Of a stretch of DNA of 31,093 nt, positions 16,042 through 25,607 are shown piece after piece. Each line of letters opens with the position of its first letter. Within the stretch, counting starts at the first letter, position 1. A program made the translations under genes and the position numbers. The stretch is taken from assembly GCA_915063485.1 (NCBI GenBank), contig CAJZDJ010000008.1, forward strand, positions 1-31,093, written 5' to 3'. The stretch comes from an uncultured Actinomyces sp. Lineage in GTDB: Bacteria; Actinomycetota; Actinomycetes; Actinomycetales; Actinomycetaceae. The notes beneath the pieces are model-generated. The model was not told the origin of the DNA. It ran no database searches and saw only the letters and a program-made list of their open reading frames with translations.

Positions 16042-19000
16042 GTGCGTCTGAAGGCCCTGCTCGATGTTTTAGCTCAAAATTCTGCGGTTTCACAGGTCAT
16101 TGACCTGGCCAGTTCACGTGTACGTACCGACTACACGGCGGCGGTTGTGCCCGGGGTGCGCCCGGCCCTACTGGCTGCAATGGCCCTGGGTAAGGCGGGT
16201 TTAGACGCCGTCAGGCCGGAGGTGAACCACCCGTTGCTGGTGGTGTGTGCAACCACTCGTGAAGCTGAAGAAATGGTGGCGGCGCTACGCTGCTATCTGC
16301 CCGATGAGGCAGTAGAGATGCTGCCCGCTTGGGAAACCCTGCCCCATGAGCGCCTGTCGCCCAGGGCTGACACTGTGGCCGCGCGTCTGGCTGTGCTACG
16401 CCGCCTAGCCCACAGTGAAGAGGGCGCTATCGGCGTGCTGGTGGTGCCGGTGCGGGCGCTGCTGGCGCCGGTAATCGCGGGGCTTGGTGAAATTGAGCCG
16501 CTCACTTTAGCTACCGGGGCGCAGCTACCCCTGGAGGCAGCCACCGAGCGCCTAGTGAAAATGGCTTACACCCGCGTGGATATGGTGGAAAATCGCGGCG
16601 AGTTTGCCGTGCGCGGCGGTATTTTGGATGTTTTCCCGCCCACCTGCCCGCGCCCGGTGCGTGTGGACTATTTCGGGGATGAGATTGATGAAATCTCCTC
16701 CTTCGCGGTTTCAGACCAGCGCTCAATTGAGGTTTTAAAAGCCCCGGTGGTGGTTACCGCCTGCCGTGAGTTGCTGCTTAACGACGTCGTCCGCGAGCGC
16801 GCCGCCGCCCTGGTCACTAAGATCCCGGGTGCGGCAGATTTGCTGGAAAAACTAGCTGAGGGCATTTACGTTGAGGGCATGGAGTCCCTGGCGCCGGTGC
16901 TGGTGGACAAGATGGTGCCGCTGCTGGAGTTGACTGGCCAGCGCCTGACTGTGATTAGCGAGCCTGAGCGGGTGCGCCGTCGCGCTGAGGATTTAGCGGC
17001 CACCACCCAGGAGTTTTTGGCGGCGGCCTGGACTAGCGCAGCTTCGGGTGGGCAGGTGCCGGTGGATTTGTCGGCGGCGGCTTTTGCGCATTTGGCTGAT
17101 GTGCGCCAGTTAAGCTTGGCTAAGGGGCTGGGGTGGTGGTCGTTTAACGCTTTTGCTTCCACCCCGGATATGCCTAGTTTGCCTATTACTGAAGTGCCCG
17201 GCTATGGCGGTGGCTTTGAGGCGGCTGCCCGCCAGGTGGGGCAGCAGGCTAAGGCTGGTTGGCGGGTAGTTATTAGCGCTGAGGGTCCGGGCCCGGCGCG
17301 CCGTTTGGCTGAGGTTTTGGGTGAGGGAGATATTCCTGCCCGCATTGTGGCTGATTTGGATGAGGTTGCGGATCTGGGCGCTAGCGATGGTAGCGGCGAC
17401 GGCGTGGTGCGGATTTTGCCTGCCTCGGCTTATCAGTCTTTCCTGATTCCTTCCCAAAAATTTGCTTTTATTGGCCAGTCGCAAATCACGGGGCGGGCTA
17501 GTGCTTCGCCACGCGCCCCTAAAGCGGTGCCGGCGCGGCGCTCGAAGCGTAGCGTTGACCCTTTGTCGCTGCATCCAGGTGATTTGGTGGTGCACTCACA
17601 CCATGGGGTGGGGCGTTTTGTGGAGCTCACGCGCCGGCCTGTGCCCGGAAACCGTAACTCTAGCCGCGAATATTTGGTGATTGAGTATGCGCCTTCTAAG
17701 CGTGGTCAGCCTGCTGACCGGCTCATGGTGCCCACTGACTCGCTTGATGCGGTTAGTAAATATGTGGGTGGCGACGCCCCGGCGCTGAGCAAGATGGGCG
17801 GCGCCGACTGGCAAAAAACTAAGGCTAAAGCCCGCAAGGCGGTGCGTGAAATCGCCGGGGAGCTGGTGCGCCTGTATGCGGCCCGCCAGGCCGCTAAGGG
17901 CCACGCTTTTAGCCCTGACACCCCTTGGCAGGCGGAGCTAGAGCAGTCTTTTGCCTACACTGAAACCCCTGATCAGCTGGTCACCATTGATGAGGTTAAG
18001 GCTGATATGGAAAAGAGCGCCCCTATGGATCGCCTGATCTGTGGGGATGTGGGTTACGGCAAAACTGAGATTGCGGTGCGGGCTGCCTTTAAAGCTGTCC
18101 AAGACGGCAAGCAGGTGGCGGTGCTGGTGCCCACCACGCTGCTGGTGTCGCAGCACGCAGAAACTTTCACGGAGCGTTTTGCCGGCTTCCCCGTGACCGT
18201 GGCGCAGCTGTCGCGTTTCCAAAGCGCTAAAGAAAGCCAGCAGGTGCTGCGTGACCTTGAAGCGGGCCGTATCGACGTCGTCGTAGGCACCCACCGTCTA
18301 CTGACCGGCTCAGTCAAATTTAAGGACCTGGGGCTGGTAATTATCGATGAGGAGCAGCGCTTTGGGGTGGAGCATAAAGAAGCCCTCAAAGCTATGCGCA
18401 CAGATGTAGATGTGCTGTCCATGTCCGCCACCCCCATCCCGCGCACGCTGGAAATGGCGGTTAGCGGGCTGCGGGAAATGTCCACCCTGGCCACCCCGCC
18501 GGAGGACCGCCACCCGATTTTGACCTATGTAGGCCCCTATGAGACCAAGCAGGTGGGCGCCGCCATCAGGCGTGAGCTGCTGCGTGAAGGGCAGGTGTTC
18601 TATGTGCACAACAAGGTTGAAGACATTGACTCGGTGGCTGCGCGCCTAACTGAACTGGTGCCTGAAGCTAATATCGCCACCGCCCACGGGCAGATGAGTG
18701 AGCACCGCCTAGAGAAGGTAATTGACGCCTTCTGGAAGCGTGAAATTGATGTGCTGGTGTGCACCACCATTGTGGAAACCGGCCTGGACGTGTCTAACGC
18801 CAACACTTTGATTGTGGATCGCGCCGACCGTATGGGGCTAAGCCAGTTGCACCAGCTGCGTGGCCGGGTGGGGCGTGGGCGTGAGCGGGCCTACGCCTAC
18901 TTCCTATACCCGGGCGACAAGCCCCTTACTGAAACCGCCCACCAGCGTCTGCGCACCATTGCTAACAACACTGATTTGGGTGCGGGTATGCAGGTGGCCA

Positions 19001-19659
19001 TGAAAGACCTGGAGATTCGCGGCGCTGGTAATCTGCTGGGCGGGGAACAGTCTGGGCATATCGCCGGGGTGGGGTTTGACCTGTATCTGCGCATGGTGGG
19101 TGATGCGGTGGAAGCCTACAAGCGCGGCGTGGGCCTGGGTGAAGATGAGGAGGCAGCTGAGCCTGACTTGAAGGTGGAGCTGCCCATTGACGCCAATATT
19201 CCCGAGGAGTACCTGCCCCATGAGCGGTTGCGTTTGGAGGCTTACGCAAAGATGGCGGCGGCTAAGTCTGATAGCGACGTCGACGACGTCCTAGCGGAGC
19301 TAGCTGACCGTTACGGCCCGGTGCCTGAGCCCACCCAGAACCTGGCGCAGCTGGCCCGCTTGCGCGTATATGCAGCCAGCTTGGGGGTGTACGAGATTGT
19401 GGCGCAGGGTAAATCTATCCGTTTCGCGCCGGTGGCCCTGCCTGAGTCGGGGGCGATGCGCGTCAAACGCCTCTATCCGGGCACAATCATTAAGCCAGCC
19501 ACCCGCACCCTGGTGGTGCCCGCCCCGGGCACGCGCGGTTTACGGCGCGAAACTTTAAGCGCCAGAGAGCTGCTGCGCTGGGCGCAGGTGTTCTTGCATG
19601 CGGTTGTGGCCGGCGAGGCCGAATACGAAACCGAAGCCACCAAATACCGCAGCCGCTAA
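16042..19659 (+). CDS. mfd: Transcription-repair coupling factor Mfd
   Basis: Mfd is a 1205-residue translocase that removes RNA polymerase stalled at DNA damage and recruits UvrA. The N-terminal third holds the UvrB-like region (LPAWETLPHERLSPRADTVA). A CarD-like polymerase-interaction domain starts near residue 508 (LHPGDLVVHSHHGVGRFVEL). The helicase core has Walker A GDVGYGKTE near 668, DEEQ near 769, SATPIPRTLEMA near 795 and HQLRGRVGRGRERAYAYFL near 936. The C-terminal TRCF domain begins near 1045. All motifs are intact and length is normal. GTG at 16042 is taken as the start; it has no strong ribosome site and probably depends on coupling to the fucosyltransferase-like gene ending two bases earlier. 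Its placement inside a polysaccharide locus is notable. Confidence 0.97.
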   Translation: MRLKALLDVLAQNSAVSQVIDLASSRVRTDYTAAVVPGVRPALLAAMALGKAGLDAVRPEVNHPLLVVCATTREAEEMVAALRCYLPDEAVEMLPAWETLPHERLSPRADTVAARLAVLRRLAHSEEGAIGVLVVPVRALLAPVIAGLGEIEPLTLATGAQLPLEAATERLVKMAYTRVDMVENRGEFAVRGGILDVFPPTCPRPVRVDYFGDEIDEISSFAVSDQRSIEVLKAPVVVTACRELLLNDVVRERAAALVTKIPGAADLLEKLAEGIYVEGMESLAPVLVDKMVPLLELTGQRLTVISEPERVRRRAEDLAATTQEFLAAAWTSAASGGQVPVDLSAAAFAHLADVRQLSLAKGLGWWSFNAFASTPDMPSLPITEVPGYGGGFEAAARQVGQQAKAGWRVVISAEGPGPARRLAEVLGEGDIPARIVADLDEVADLGASDGSGDGVVRILPASAYQSFLIPSQKFAFIGQSQITGRASASPRAPKAVPARRSKRSVDPLSLHPGDLVVHSHHGVGRFVELTRRPVPGNRNSSREYLVIEYAPSKRGQPADRLMVPTDSLDAVSKYVGGDAPALSKMGGADWQKTKAKARKAVREIAGELVRLYAARQAAKGHAFSPDTPWQAELEQSFAYTETPDQLVTIDEVKADMEKSAPMDRLICGDVGYGKTEIAVRAAFKAVQDGKQVAVLVPTTLLVSQHAETFTERFAGFPVTVAQLSRFQSAKESQQVLRDLEAGRIDVVVGTHRLLTGSVKFKDLGLVIIDEEQRFGVEHKEALKAMRTDVDVLSMSATPIPRTLEMAVSGLREMSTLATPPEDRHPILTYVGPYETKQVGAAIRRELLREGQVFYVHNKVEDIDSVAARLTELVPEANIATAHGQMSEHRLEKVIDAFWKREIDVLVCTTIVETGLDVSNANTLIVDRADRMGLSQLHQLRGRVGRGRERAYAYFLYPGDKPLTETAHQRLRTIANNTDLGAGMQVAMKDLEIRGAGNLLGGEQSGHIAGVGFDLYLRMVGDAVEAYKRGVGLGEDEEAAEPDLKVELPIDANIPEEYLPHERLRLEAYAKMAAAKSDSDVDDVLAELADRYGPVPEPTQNLAQLARLRVYAASLGVYEIVAQGKSIRFAPVALPESGAMRVKRLYPGTIIKPATRTLVVPAPGTRGLRRETLSARELLRWAQVFLHAVVAGEAEYETEATKYRSR

Positions 19660-19698
19660 GCGTGGCACGCTCGCGGCTCCCTGGCTACAGTTAGCGCT

Positions 19699-19714
19699 CT
19701 GCCCGCCCGGGCAG
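19699..19714 (+). other. Short GC-rich hairpin after mfd
   Basis: CTGCCC-GCCC-GGGCAG can fold with a six-base stem 40 bases after the mfd stop. No T-tract follows, so a rho-independent terminator is not supported. The rest of the 137-base gap shows no promoter I trust. Confidence 0.3.
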
Positions 19715-19796
19715 CTGACCCGCCCGCACTGCGCGGTTGCAAAACGGCCGCACTCTTGCGTGTACACCCAGGAAGTTTGCAGGTAAATTACAGGTT

Positions 19797-20759
19797 ATGG
19801 ATGTTGCGGTAATTCTGCCTGGCGGACGTGGCTGGGGCCCGGTTTTAAAACTCGCTGAAATCGCTGCCGACCACCTTGGCGGCCGGCTAATCAAAATCCC
19901 GGCCGAATCCCTGCCCGCTGGGCGGTTAGGCAAACTAGCCACCCTGCTACCGCCACCACGCCCGCGCGGAGAGCAAAAGCTGCTGGTTATCGCCTCTATC
20001 GGTGATCACCTCAACGCGGTTTTGCGCTCTGGGGTGCGCCGCCACTACAGCTATGTGGCCGGCTGGGTGATTGACAGCTTCTGGGAGTCACGCATCCCCC
20101 GCGTGGCCCGCTCACGTGGCTGGTACGACCACCTCTACGTCACAGACCAGCAGGATCTAGACATGTGGGCGGCGGCAGTGCCCTGCCCAGTCGGGGTGTT
20201 GCCCTGGGGTGCCGACGTCGCCGGAGCTCAGGTGAGCTGGGCTGATAAGCAGGTGGAATTGCAGCGTGTGGGCCGTCAGCCCCAAGCGTGGGATGACGAC
20301 GCCGCCGTAGCTGGCGCCGCCGCCAACGCTGGGGTTAGCTTTGCTGGGCGCCCCCCATTTGGTGACACCGATGAAGCCAACCAGGCTTTTGTGGAAACCG
20401 CCTACCGCCAAGCCAAAGCGGTACTAGCTTTCGGTACCCGCACTGCCCGCGCCAAATACAACCACCCCACCAAAGATTACGTAACTGCGCGCTGGACTGA
20501 CTCGCTAGCCTACGGCTGCCTAGTAGCCGGCCAGGTTCCCGACACCCCCACCGCCCGCGAAATCCTGCCATCTTTCGCATTAGTGCAGCTCAGCGACACT
20601 GATGTGGCGCAGGGCCTAGAGCAGCTCAAAGCCGCCCTAACCCAGTATGACGAAGAAAAGTTCACCGCTATCCGCACCTGGGCGCGTGAACATCTAGATT
20701 GGCGCTCGCGGCTAGACCAGATTGCTGCTGACGCCGCGCTTAAGGGCGCTGGAAGCTAG
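19797..20759 (+). CDS. GT-B-like glycosyltransferase, poorly characterised
   Basis: This 320-residue protein starts MDVAVILPGGRGWGPVLKLA. I chose ATG at 19797 rather than an in-frame TTG at 19737, since the fold begins at the ATG and the TTG has no ribosome site. It has a Rossmann-like N-lobe, a YDHLYVTDQQDLDMWAAAV segment, a VGVLPWGADV turn and a C-lobe with TARWTDSLAYGCLVAGQVP that resembles the donor-binding end of CgeB/Glyco_trans_1_2 proteins. No catalytic motif is clear. It lies between mfd and a GT4 gene, which supports a polysaccharide role. I would call it a probable glycosyltransferase; substrate unknown. Confidence 0.55.
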   Translation: MDVAVILPGGRGWGPVLKLAEIAADHLGGRLIKIPAESLPAGRLGKLATLLPPPRPRGEQKLLVIASIGDHLNAVLRSGVRRHYSYVAGWVIDSFWESRIPRVARSRGWYDHLYVTDQQDLDMWAAAVPCPVGVLPWGADVAGAQVSWADKQVELQRVGRQPQAWDDDAAVAGAAANAGVSFAGRPPFGDTDEANQAFVETAYRQAKAVLAFGTRTARAKYNHPTKDYVTARWTDSLAYGCLVAGQVPDTPTAREILPSFALVQLSDTDVAQGLEQLKAALTQYDEEKFTAIRTWAREHLDWRSRLDQIAADAALKGAGS

Positions 20760-20776
20760 GCCCCATCCCATGCCTT

Positions 20777-20836
20777 CCCATAATGGCTTTCTCAAGCCGA
20801 ATAAAGGCATTGTCCCCATAATGGCTTCCCCAAGCC
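20777..20836 (+). repeat. Imperfect 22-bp direct repeat pair
   Basis: CCCATAATGGCTTTCTCAAG plus CC at 20777-20798 recurs at 20815-20836 with two T-to-C changes (20 of 22 identical). The start-to-start distance is 38 bases. The pair fills the gap before the GT4 gene and could be a protein-binding site or a small duplication. Confidence 0.6.
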
Positions 20837-20844
20837 CCACCTTT

Positions 20845-20866
20845 AAATAGCCGCAGTTGGCTATTT
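20845..20866 (+). promoter_or_regulatory. 8-bp hairpin just ahead of a ribosome site
   Basis: AAATAGCC-GCAGTT-GGCTATTT forms a perfect eight-base stem with a six-base loop. It ends four bases before GGAG (20871-20874), the ribosome site of the GT4 gene at 20882. It could be a weak terminator of the preceding gene, an RNA-stability element or a translation control; no T-tract supports termination. Confidence 0.45.
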
Positions 20867-20881
20867 GTCTGGAGCTAAAAA

Positions 20882-22027
20882 ATGAATCTCAGCAAAGTTG
20901 TTTTATTTACCTCTGACCTGGGCGGTCTAGGGGGTACTACCTCTGCGTTAAACGAGATGGCGCGCGGTTTTAGCGAGCGCGGCCTTTCGGTTAGCTATAT
21001 GACTTTAGGGCGTGAGGTGGGCCAGCTGCCCGTGCCCGGCGAGGTGTTTCGGGTGTTTCCAGGGCAGGCTTACACCACCGATAACCCGCTGGTGAAGCGT
21101 TTCCCAGGGCCAGGTGGCGTAAAGCTAAAAGCCCTGAGCCTATACACGCCGGCGTGGCGTAAATACTGTTTAAAGCGTTTAGATCGCCACCTGGCTAAGA
21201 TCGGCCCGGATACTGCCATAATCGCATTAAAGTACAACACCCAAAAATGCTTAACTGAGGCTATTGGCCGGGGTGTGTGGGCAGCCAATGGCAGTAAGCG
21301 GCCCCTGCTGGTTTACCAAAACCACGCCTCAATGCAGTGGATGCGTCATTTCCCCGACTACCCGCAGGTGGCCGCGCCGGCAGATGTGTTCACCTGTTTA
21401 GCTGAACCTTACACTCGCGAAACTGCCCAGATCCTGGGGCGCCAGGTGGTGACAATGCCTAACTCGATTAGGTCTTTCGAACTGCCTACGGCGCCAAAAA
21501 CCAATAAAATCGTGGTTTTGTCCAGGCTGGATGAGGCTAAACACCTAGATCGTTTAATTCAGGCTTTTGCGCAGGTACGGGGGCAGGTAAAGGAGAGCTG
21601 GCAGCTAGTTATTTACGGCGACGGCCAGGCGCGCGAAAGTCTTGAAGCGCTGGTTGCTGATCTGCACCTGAGTGATTGCGTGAGCCTACCTGGCAGTTGC
21701 TATGACTTAACTAAAGCTTTTAGCGGTGCAAGCCTATCAGCGCTAGTTTCTGATAATGAAGGTCAGGGTTTGAATGTGGTGGAGGCGGCCATGGCTGGGG
21801 TGCCCTCAGTAGTTACCCCCTGTTCGCCTGGAGCGGTTGAGTTGGCTGAGCATGGTGGTTACTTAGCTGACGGGTTTGCGGTAGACGATATTGCGCGGGC
21901 TTTGTGCCAAGCTATGTGCGACGACGAACGTGAGGCAGTGGGGCGGCGGGCGCAGGTCTATGCGCAGCGTTTTAGTACCACTGCGGTAACCGATAACTGG
22001 CTTGAACTATTCGCGAGGTTAACCTAA
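20882..22027 (+). CDS. GT4 glycosyltransferase
   Basis: This is a 381-residue GT-B protein. The N-lobe has VVLFTSDLGGLGGTTSALNE with the glycine-rich donor loop. The C-lobe has KIVVLSRLDEAKHLDRLIQA, WQLVIYGDGQARESLEALV and the ExxxxxxxE motif in DNEGQGLNVVEAAMAGVPSV. ATG at 20882 follows GGAG by seven bases, and a hairpin and direct repeats lie just upstream, so it may have its own control. It probably adds a hexose to a surface glycan or teichoic-like polymer. The next gene, eno, begins 96 bases later with its own promoter-like sequence, so this is likely the last gene of the mfd-side polysaccharide arm. Confidence 0.87.
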   Translation: MNLSKVVLFTSDLGGLGGTTSALNEMARGFSERGLSVSYMTLGREVGQLPVPGEVFRVFPGQAYTTDNPLVKRFPGPGGVKLKALSLYTPAWRKYCLKRLDRHLAKIGPDTAIIALKYNTQKCLTEAIGRGVWAANGSKRPLLVYQNHASMQWMRHFPDYPQVAAPADVFTCLAEPYTRETAQILGRQVVTMPNSIRSFELPTAPKTNKIVVLSRLDEAKHLDRLIQAFAQVRGQVKESWQLVIYGDGQARESLEALVADLHLSDCVSLPGSCYDLTKAFSGASLSALVSDNEGQGLNVVEAAMAGVPSVVTPCSPGAVELAEHGGYLADGFAVDDIARALCQAMCDDEREAVGRRAQVYAQRFSTTAVTDNWLELFARLT

Positions 22028-22065
22028 AGGTCATTTTGCAGGGCTAATACCCTCGCGCAGGTAGC

Positions 22066-22095
22066 TTAGGCAAGCTAGACTTGGTCACGTAATAT
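22066..22095 (+). promoter_or_regulatory. Possible eno promoter
   Basis: TTAGGC (22066-22071), 18 bases, then TAATAT (22090-22095) is a reasonable sigma-70-type pair 28 bases before the enolase start. An AGGAG at 22113-22117 sits six bases before the GTG and is a strong ribosome site. A second -10 candidate, TAGACT at 22076-22081, lacks a good -35. Confidence 0.4.
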
Positions 22096-22114
22096 TCCTG
22101 TTTCGATTACTTAG

Positions 22115-23410
<1,296 letters not shown>

Positions 23411-23442
23411 TAGCAGGTCCTGAGCTAAACCAGCTCTGACTT

Positions 23443-23478
23443 AAGCGGGCGGGGTGCATTTAAGCATCCCGCCCGCTT
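23443..23478 (+). terminator. Rho-independent terminator of eno
   Basis: AAGCGGGCGGGGTGC, loop ATTTAA, GCATCCCGCCCGCTT form a 15-base stem with one G-T wobble, ending in a short T-run (CTTTG). A weaker GAGCT/AGCTC hairpin lies at 23422-23436. Together they separate eno from the next operon. Confidence 0.88.
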
Positions 23479-23508
23479 TGTATCTAGCCCTCAGGTAGTA
23501 TCAAAGGT

Positions 23509-24138
23509 GTGAAGCCCCGTCGCCCTACCCAAGCTGACCCACGTCGTCGTCGCCAGAGGCGAACGTCAAACGCTACCGGCAGCGAGGCAGCCCCCCGCAC
23601 CCACCCTGAAGGCCTGCCCAGGGTCCGTTTACAAACGCCCCGCACTGGCGAAATCCCGCAGGTACCCCAGCAGCGCGACGACGGGCGCACCCCAGTCTCG
23701 CTGCGGATGCTATTAGTGATAGTGGCCCTGCTAGTGCCTACATTCTTTATTGCTGAAAGCGTGCACACCTACTTTATGCAGCATCAGCGCTATCAGGAAG
23801 TTAGCTCCCAACTGCGCGCTACCAAGCAAGAAAATGCCCAGCTGGAGGCCAAACTGCAGGCCTGGCGAGACAACAACTATCTAAAAAGCCAGGCACGCGG
23901 GCGCCTTGGCTACGTAATGCCAGGGGAGACCACCTACATTGTGGTGGGCGCCGATTCAGTTAGCGAAACCACCGCCACCAGCTCCACCCCCCAAAATGGC
24001 CAGCCCTGGTATGACCGTCTGCGCCAGAGCACTCGTGAAGCCGGTAAAGTCCCCAAAGCTGCCAAACGTGAACCCTCCCAACGCGGCTGGCTAGATCCAA
24101 CCACTAGTCCCACGCCTACCGTAACCACCACCCCATAA
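23509..24138 (+). CDS. FtsB/DivIC-like septum formation initiator
   Basis: This 209-residue single-pass membrane protein of the divisome links FtsQ/DivIB and FtsL and helps activate septal wall synthesis. Residues 1-63 are a basic, proline- and arginine-rich cytoplasmic tail. A membrane segment follows at about 65-88 (LRMLLVIVALLVPTFFIAES). A coiled coil comes next (YQEVSSQLRATKQENAQLEA), then the DivIC-type NNYLKSQARGRLGYVMPGET. The last 50 residues are a Thr/Pro-rich tail. The GTG start at 23509 has only a poor ribosome site; downstream starts inside the basic tail are possible. The position between eno and DUF501 is the usual one for actinobacterial divIC/ftsB. Confidence 0.87.
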   Translation: MKPRRPTQADPRRRRQRRTSNATGSEAAPRTHPEGLPRVRLQTPRTGEIPQVPQQRDDGRTPVSLRMLLVIVALLVPTFFIAESVHTYFMQHQRYQEVSSQLRATKQENAQLEAKLQAWRDNNYLKSQARGRLGYVMPGETTYIVVGADSVSETTATSSTPQNGQPWYDRLRQSTREAGKVPKAAKREPSQRGWLDPTTSPTPTVTTTP

Positions 24139-24150
24139 AAGCGAGAGCAA

Positions 24151-24660
24151 ATGAGTTCACAAGTTACTCAGGCCGATATTGAAGCCCTAGGCCAACAGCT
24201 GGGGCGTGTTCCGCGCGGGGTGGTAGCTATTGCCGCGCGCTGCGTGTGTGGTCGCCCGGCGGTGGTGCAAACCGCTCCGCGTCTAGACGATGGCTCTCCC
24301 TTCCCCACCACCTTCTATCTGACCCTGCCAGGGGCGGTATATGGCTGCTCAGCCCTGGAAGCCACCCACTACATGGATGAGCTAAACCAGCGTCTAGCTG
24401 AAGATGAGCAACTGGCCGCCGCCTACGCCCAGGCCCATCAGGCCTACCTGGCAGAGCGCGAAAAGCTTGGTCACGTGGACGAAATTGCCGGTATTTCCGC
24501 AGGTGGTATGCCCACCCGCGTTAAATGCCTACACGCCCTAGTGGGCCACTCACTAGCCGCCGGTGCGGGGGTAAACCCCATCGGCGACATTGCCATTGAA
24601 ACCATGCGTGAACGCGGCCTGTGGGATAAGCAGGTTTGCAACTGTAAGGACGGTAAATAA
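24151..24660 (+). CDS. DUF501 family protein
   Basis: This 169-residue protein contains the DUF501 (PF04417) core: GRVPRGVVAIAARCVCGRPA near residues 17-36, PFPTTFYLTLPGAVYGCSAL near 49-68, and RVKCLHALVGHSLAAGAGVN near 129-148, with paired cysteine/histidine residues that might bind a metal. The function is unknown in any species I recall. It lies 12 bases after the FtsB-like gene and overlaps ppx by one base (TAATG), the standard actinobacterial arrangement. A link to division or phosphate metabolism rests only on that context. Confidence 0.88.
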   Translation: MSSQVTQADIEALGQQLGRVPRGVVAIAARCVCGRPAVVQTAPRLDDGSPFPTTFYLTLPGAVYGCSALEATHYMDELNQRLAEDEQLAAAYAQAHQAYLAEREKLGHVDEIAGISAGGMPTRVKCLHALVGHSLAAGAGVNPIGDIAIETMRERGLWDKQVCNCKDGK

Positions 24661-25607
24661 TGCGCCTGGCTGCTATTGACTGCGGTACCAACACTATCCG
24701 TTTGCTGATCGGCGACTATGAGCTTACCGATCAGGGAATTATCATCAACGAGCTGGAGCGCTCAGGTGAGATTGTGCGCCTAGGTGTGGGGGTAGACCGC
24801 ACTGGGCGCCTAGACGAGGAAGCTATTGAGCGCACCTTGGACTTCACCCGTGCCTGCGCTGAGCGTTTTGAGCATTACGGGGTGCAACAGGCCCGGTTTG
24901 TGGCCACCTCCGCCTCACGTGACGCCGCCAACCGTGACGTTTTCGTCAATGGTGTTTGGGCAATTTTGGGTTTTGAACCTGAAGTAATCAGCGGTGAAGA
25001 AGAAGCTGCCCTGGCCTTCCTGGGCTCTAAGGTGGGCAGCAATGTGGATATGACCCACCCGCGCCTGGTAGTGGATTTGGGTGGCGGTTCCACCGAGTTC
25101 AGCCTGGGCACCCAATACCCTGACGCCTATATCTCCACCAACATGGGTTCGGGCCGCGTCACCGAGCGTTTCCTAAGTGAAGGCGTCACCCCTGCCTCTG
25201 AAGCAGCCGCCCGTGAGTTTGTGCGGTCCATGCTGGATACGGCTGCCGAGCAGGTAGATTTCAGTGCTGCCCACTCCCTGGTGGGACTGGCTGGCACTAT
25301 CACTGCGGTTACCGCCCACGCCCTGGGGCTGGAATATTTCGACAGCCAAAAAATCGGTGGGGCACAGGTGCCCGTAGAGGACATGCGCCGCTCCTGCGAC
25401 GCCATCATCCACGCCACCCCCGAGCAGCTAGCCCAGTGGGAATTCATTGCCCCCGGACGCCGCAGCGTAATTGCCGCCGGTGCCCTGATCTGCGATGAAA
25501 TGGTGGCTCGCGTGGCGGCTGACACCGCTAACACCGATCACCCGGTGCGCCACATTAACGTGTCCTTGCACGACATCCTCGATGGTATCGCCCTATCGCA
25601 GCTATGA
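24660..25607 (+). CDS. ppx: Exopolyphosphatase / guanosine pentaphosphatase family (Ppx/GppA)
   Basis: This 315-residue member of the ASKHA fold hydrolyses polyphosphate or pppGpp. Motifs: AAIDCGTNTIRLLIGDY (phosphate 1) at the start, SASRDAANRD, the catalytic-glutamate region ISGEEEAALAF at 110-120, VVDLGGGSTEFSLG (phosphate 2) at 137-150, and VGLAGTITAVTAHALGLEYF near 205. It is the short single-module actinobacterial type without the C-terminal HD-like domain of E. coli Ppx. The ATG overlaps the DUF501 stop by one base, and its own stop overlaps the aroD start by four. In mycobacteria the short Ppx1 prefers polyphosphate; that may hold here. Confidence 0.93.
   Translation: MRLAAIDCGTNTIRLLIGDYELTDQGIIINELERSGEIVRLGVGVDRTGRLDEEAIERTLDFTRACAERFEHYGVQQARFVATSASRDAANRDVFVNGVWAILGFEPEVISGEEEAALAFLGSKVGSNVDMTHPRLVVDLGGGSTEFSLGTQYPDAYISTNMGSGRVTERFLSEGVTPASEAAAREFVRSMLDTAAEQVDFSAAHSLVGLAGTITAVTAHALGLEYFDSQKIGGAQVPVEDMRRSCDAIIHATPEQLAQWEFIAPGRRSVIAAGALICDEMVARVAADTANTDHPVRHINVSLHDILDGIALSQL

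Noticed and set aside
17110..17595. 161-codon minus-strand open frame opposite mfd
   Set aside because: It lies wholly inside the conserved mfd coding region and its product is a low-complexity Arg/Ser/Ala-rich string typical of antisense GC-rich frames.
19737..19796. TTG start extending the glycosyltransferase-like gene by 20 codons
   Set aside because: No ribosome site, non-conserved leader, and an ATG sits at the natural start of the fold.
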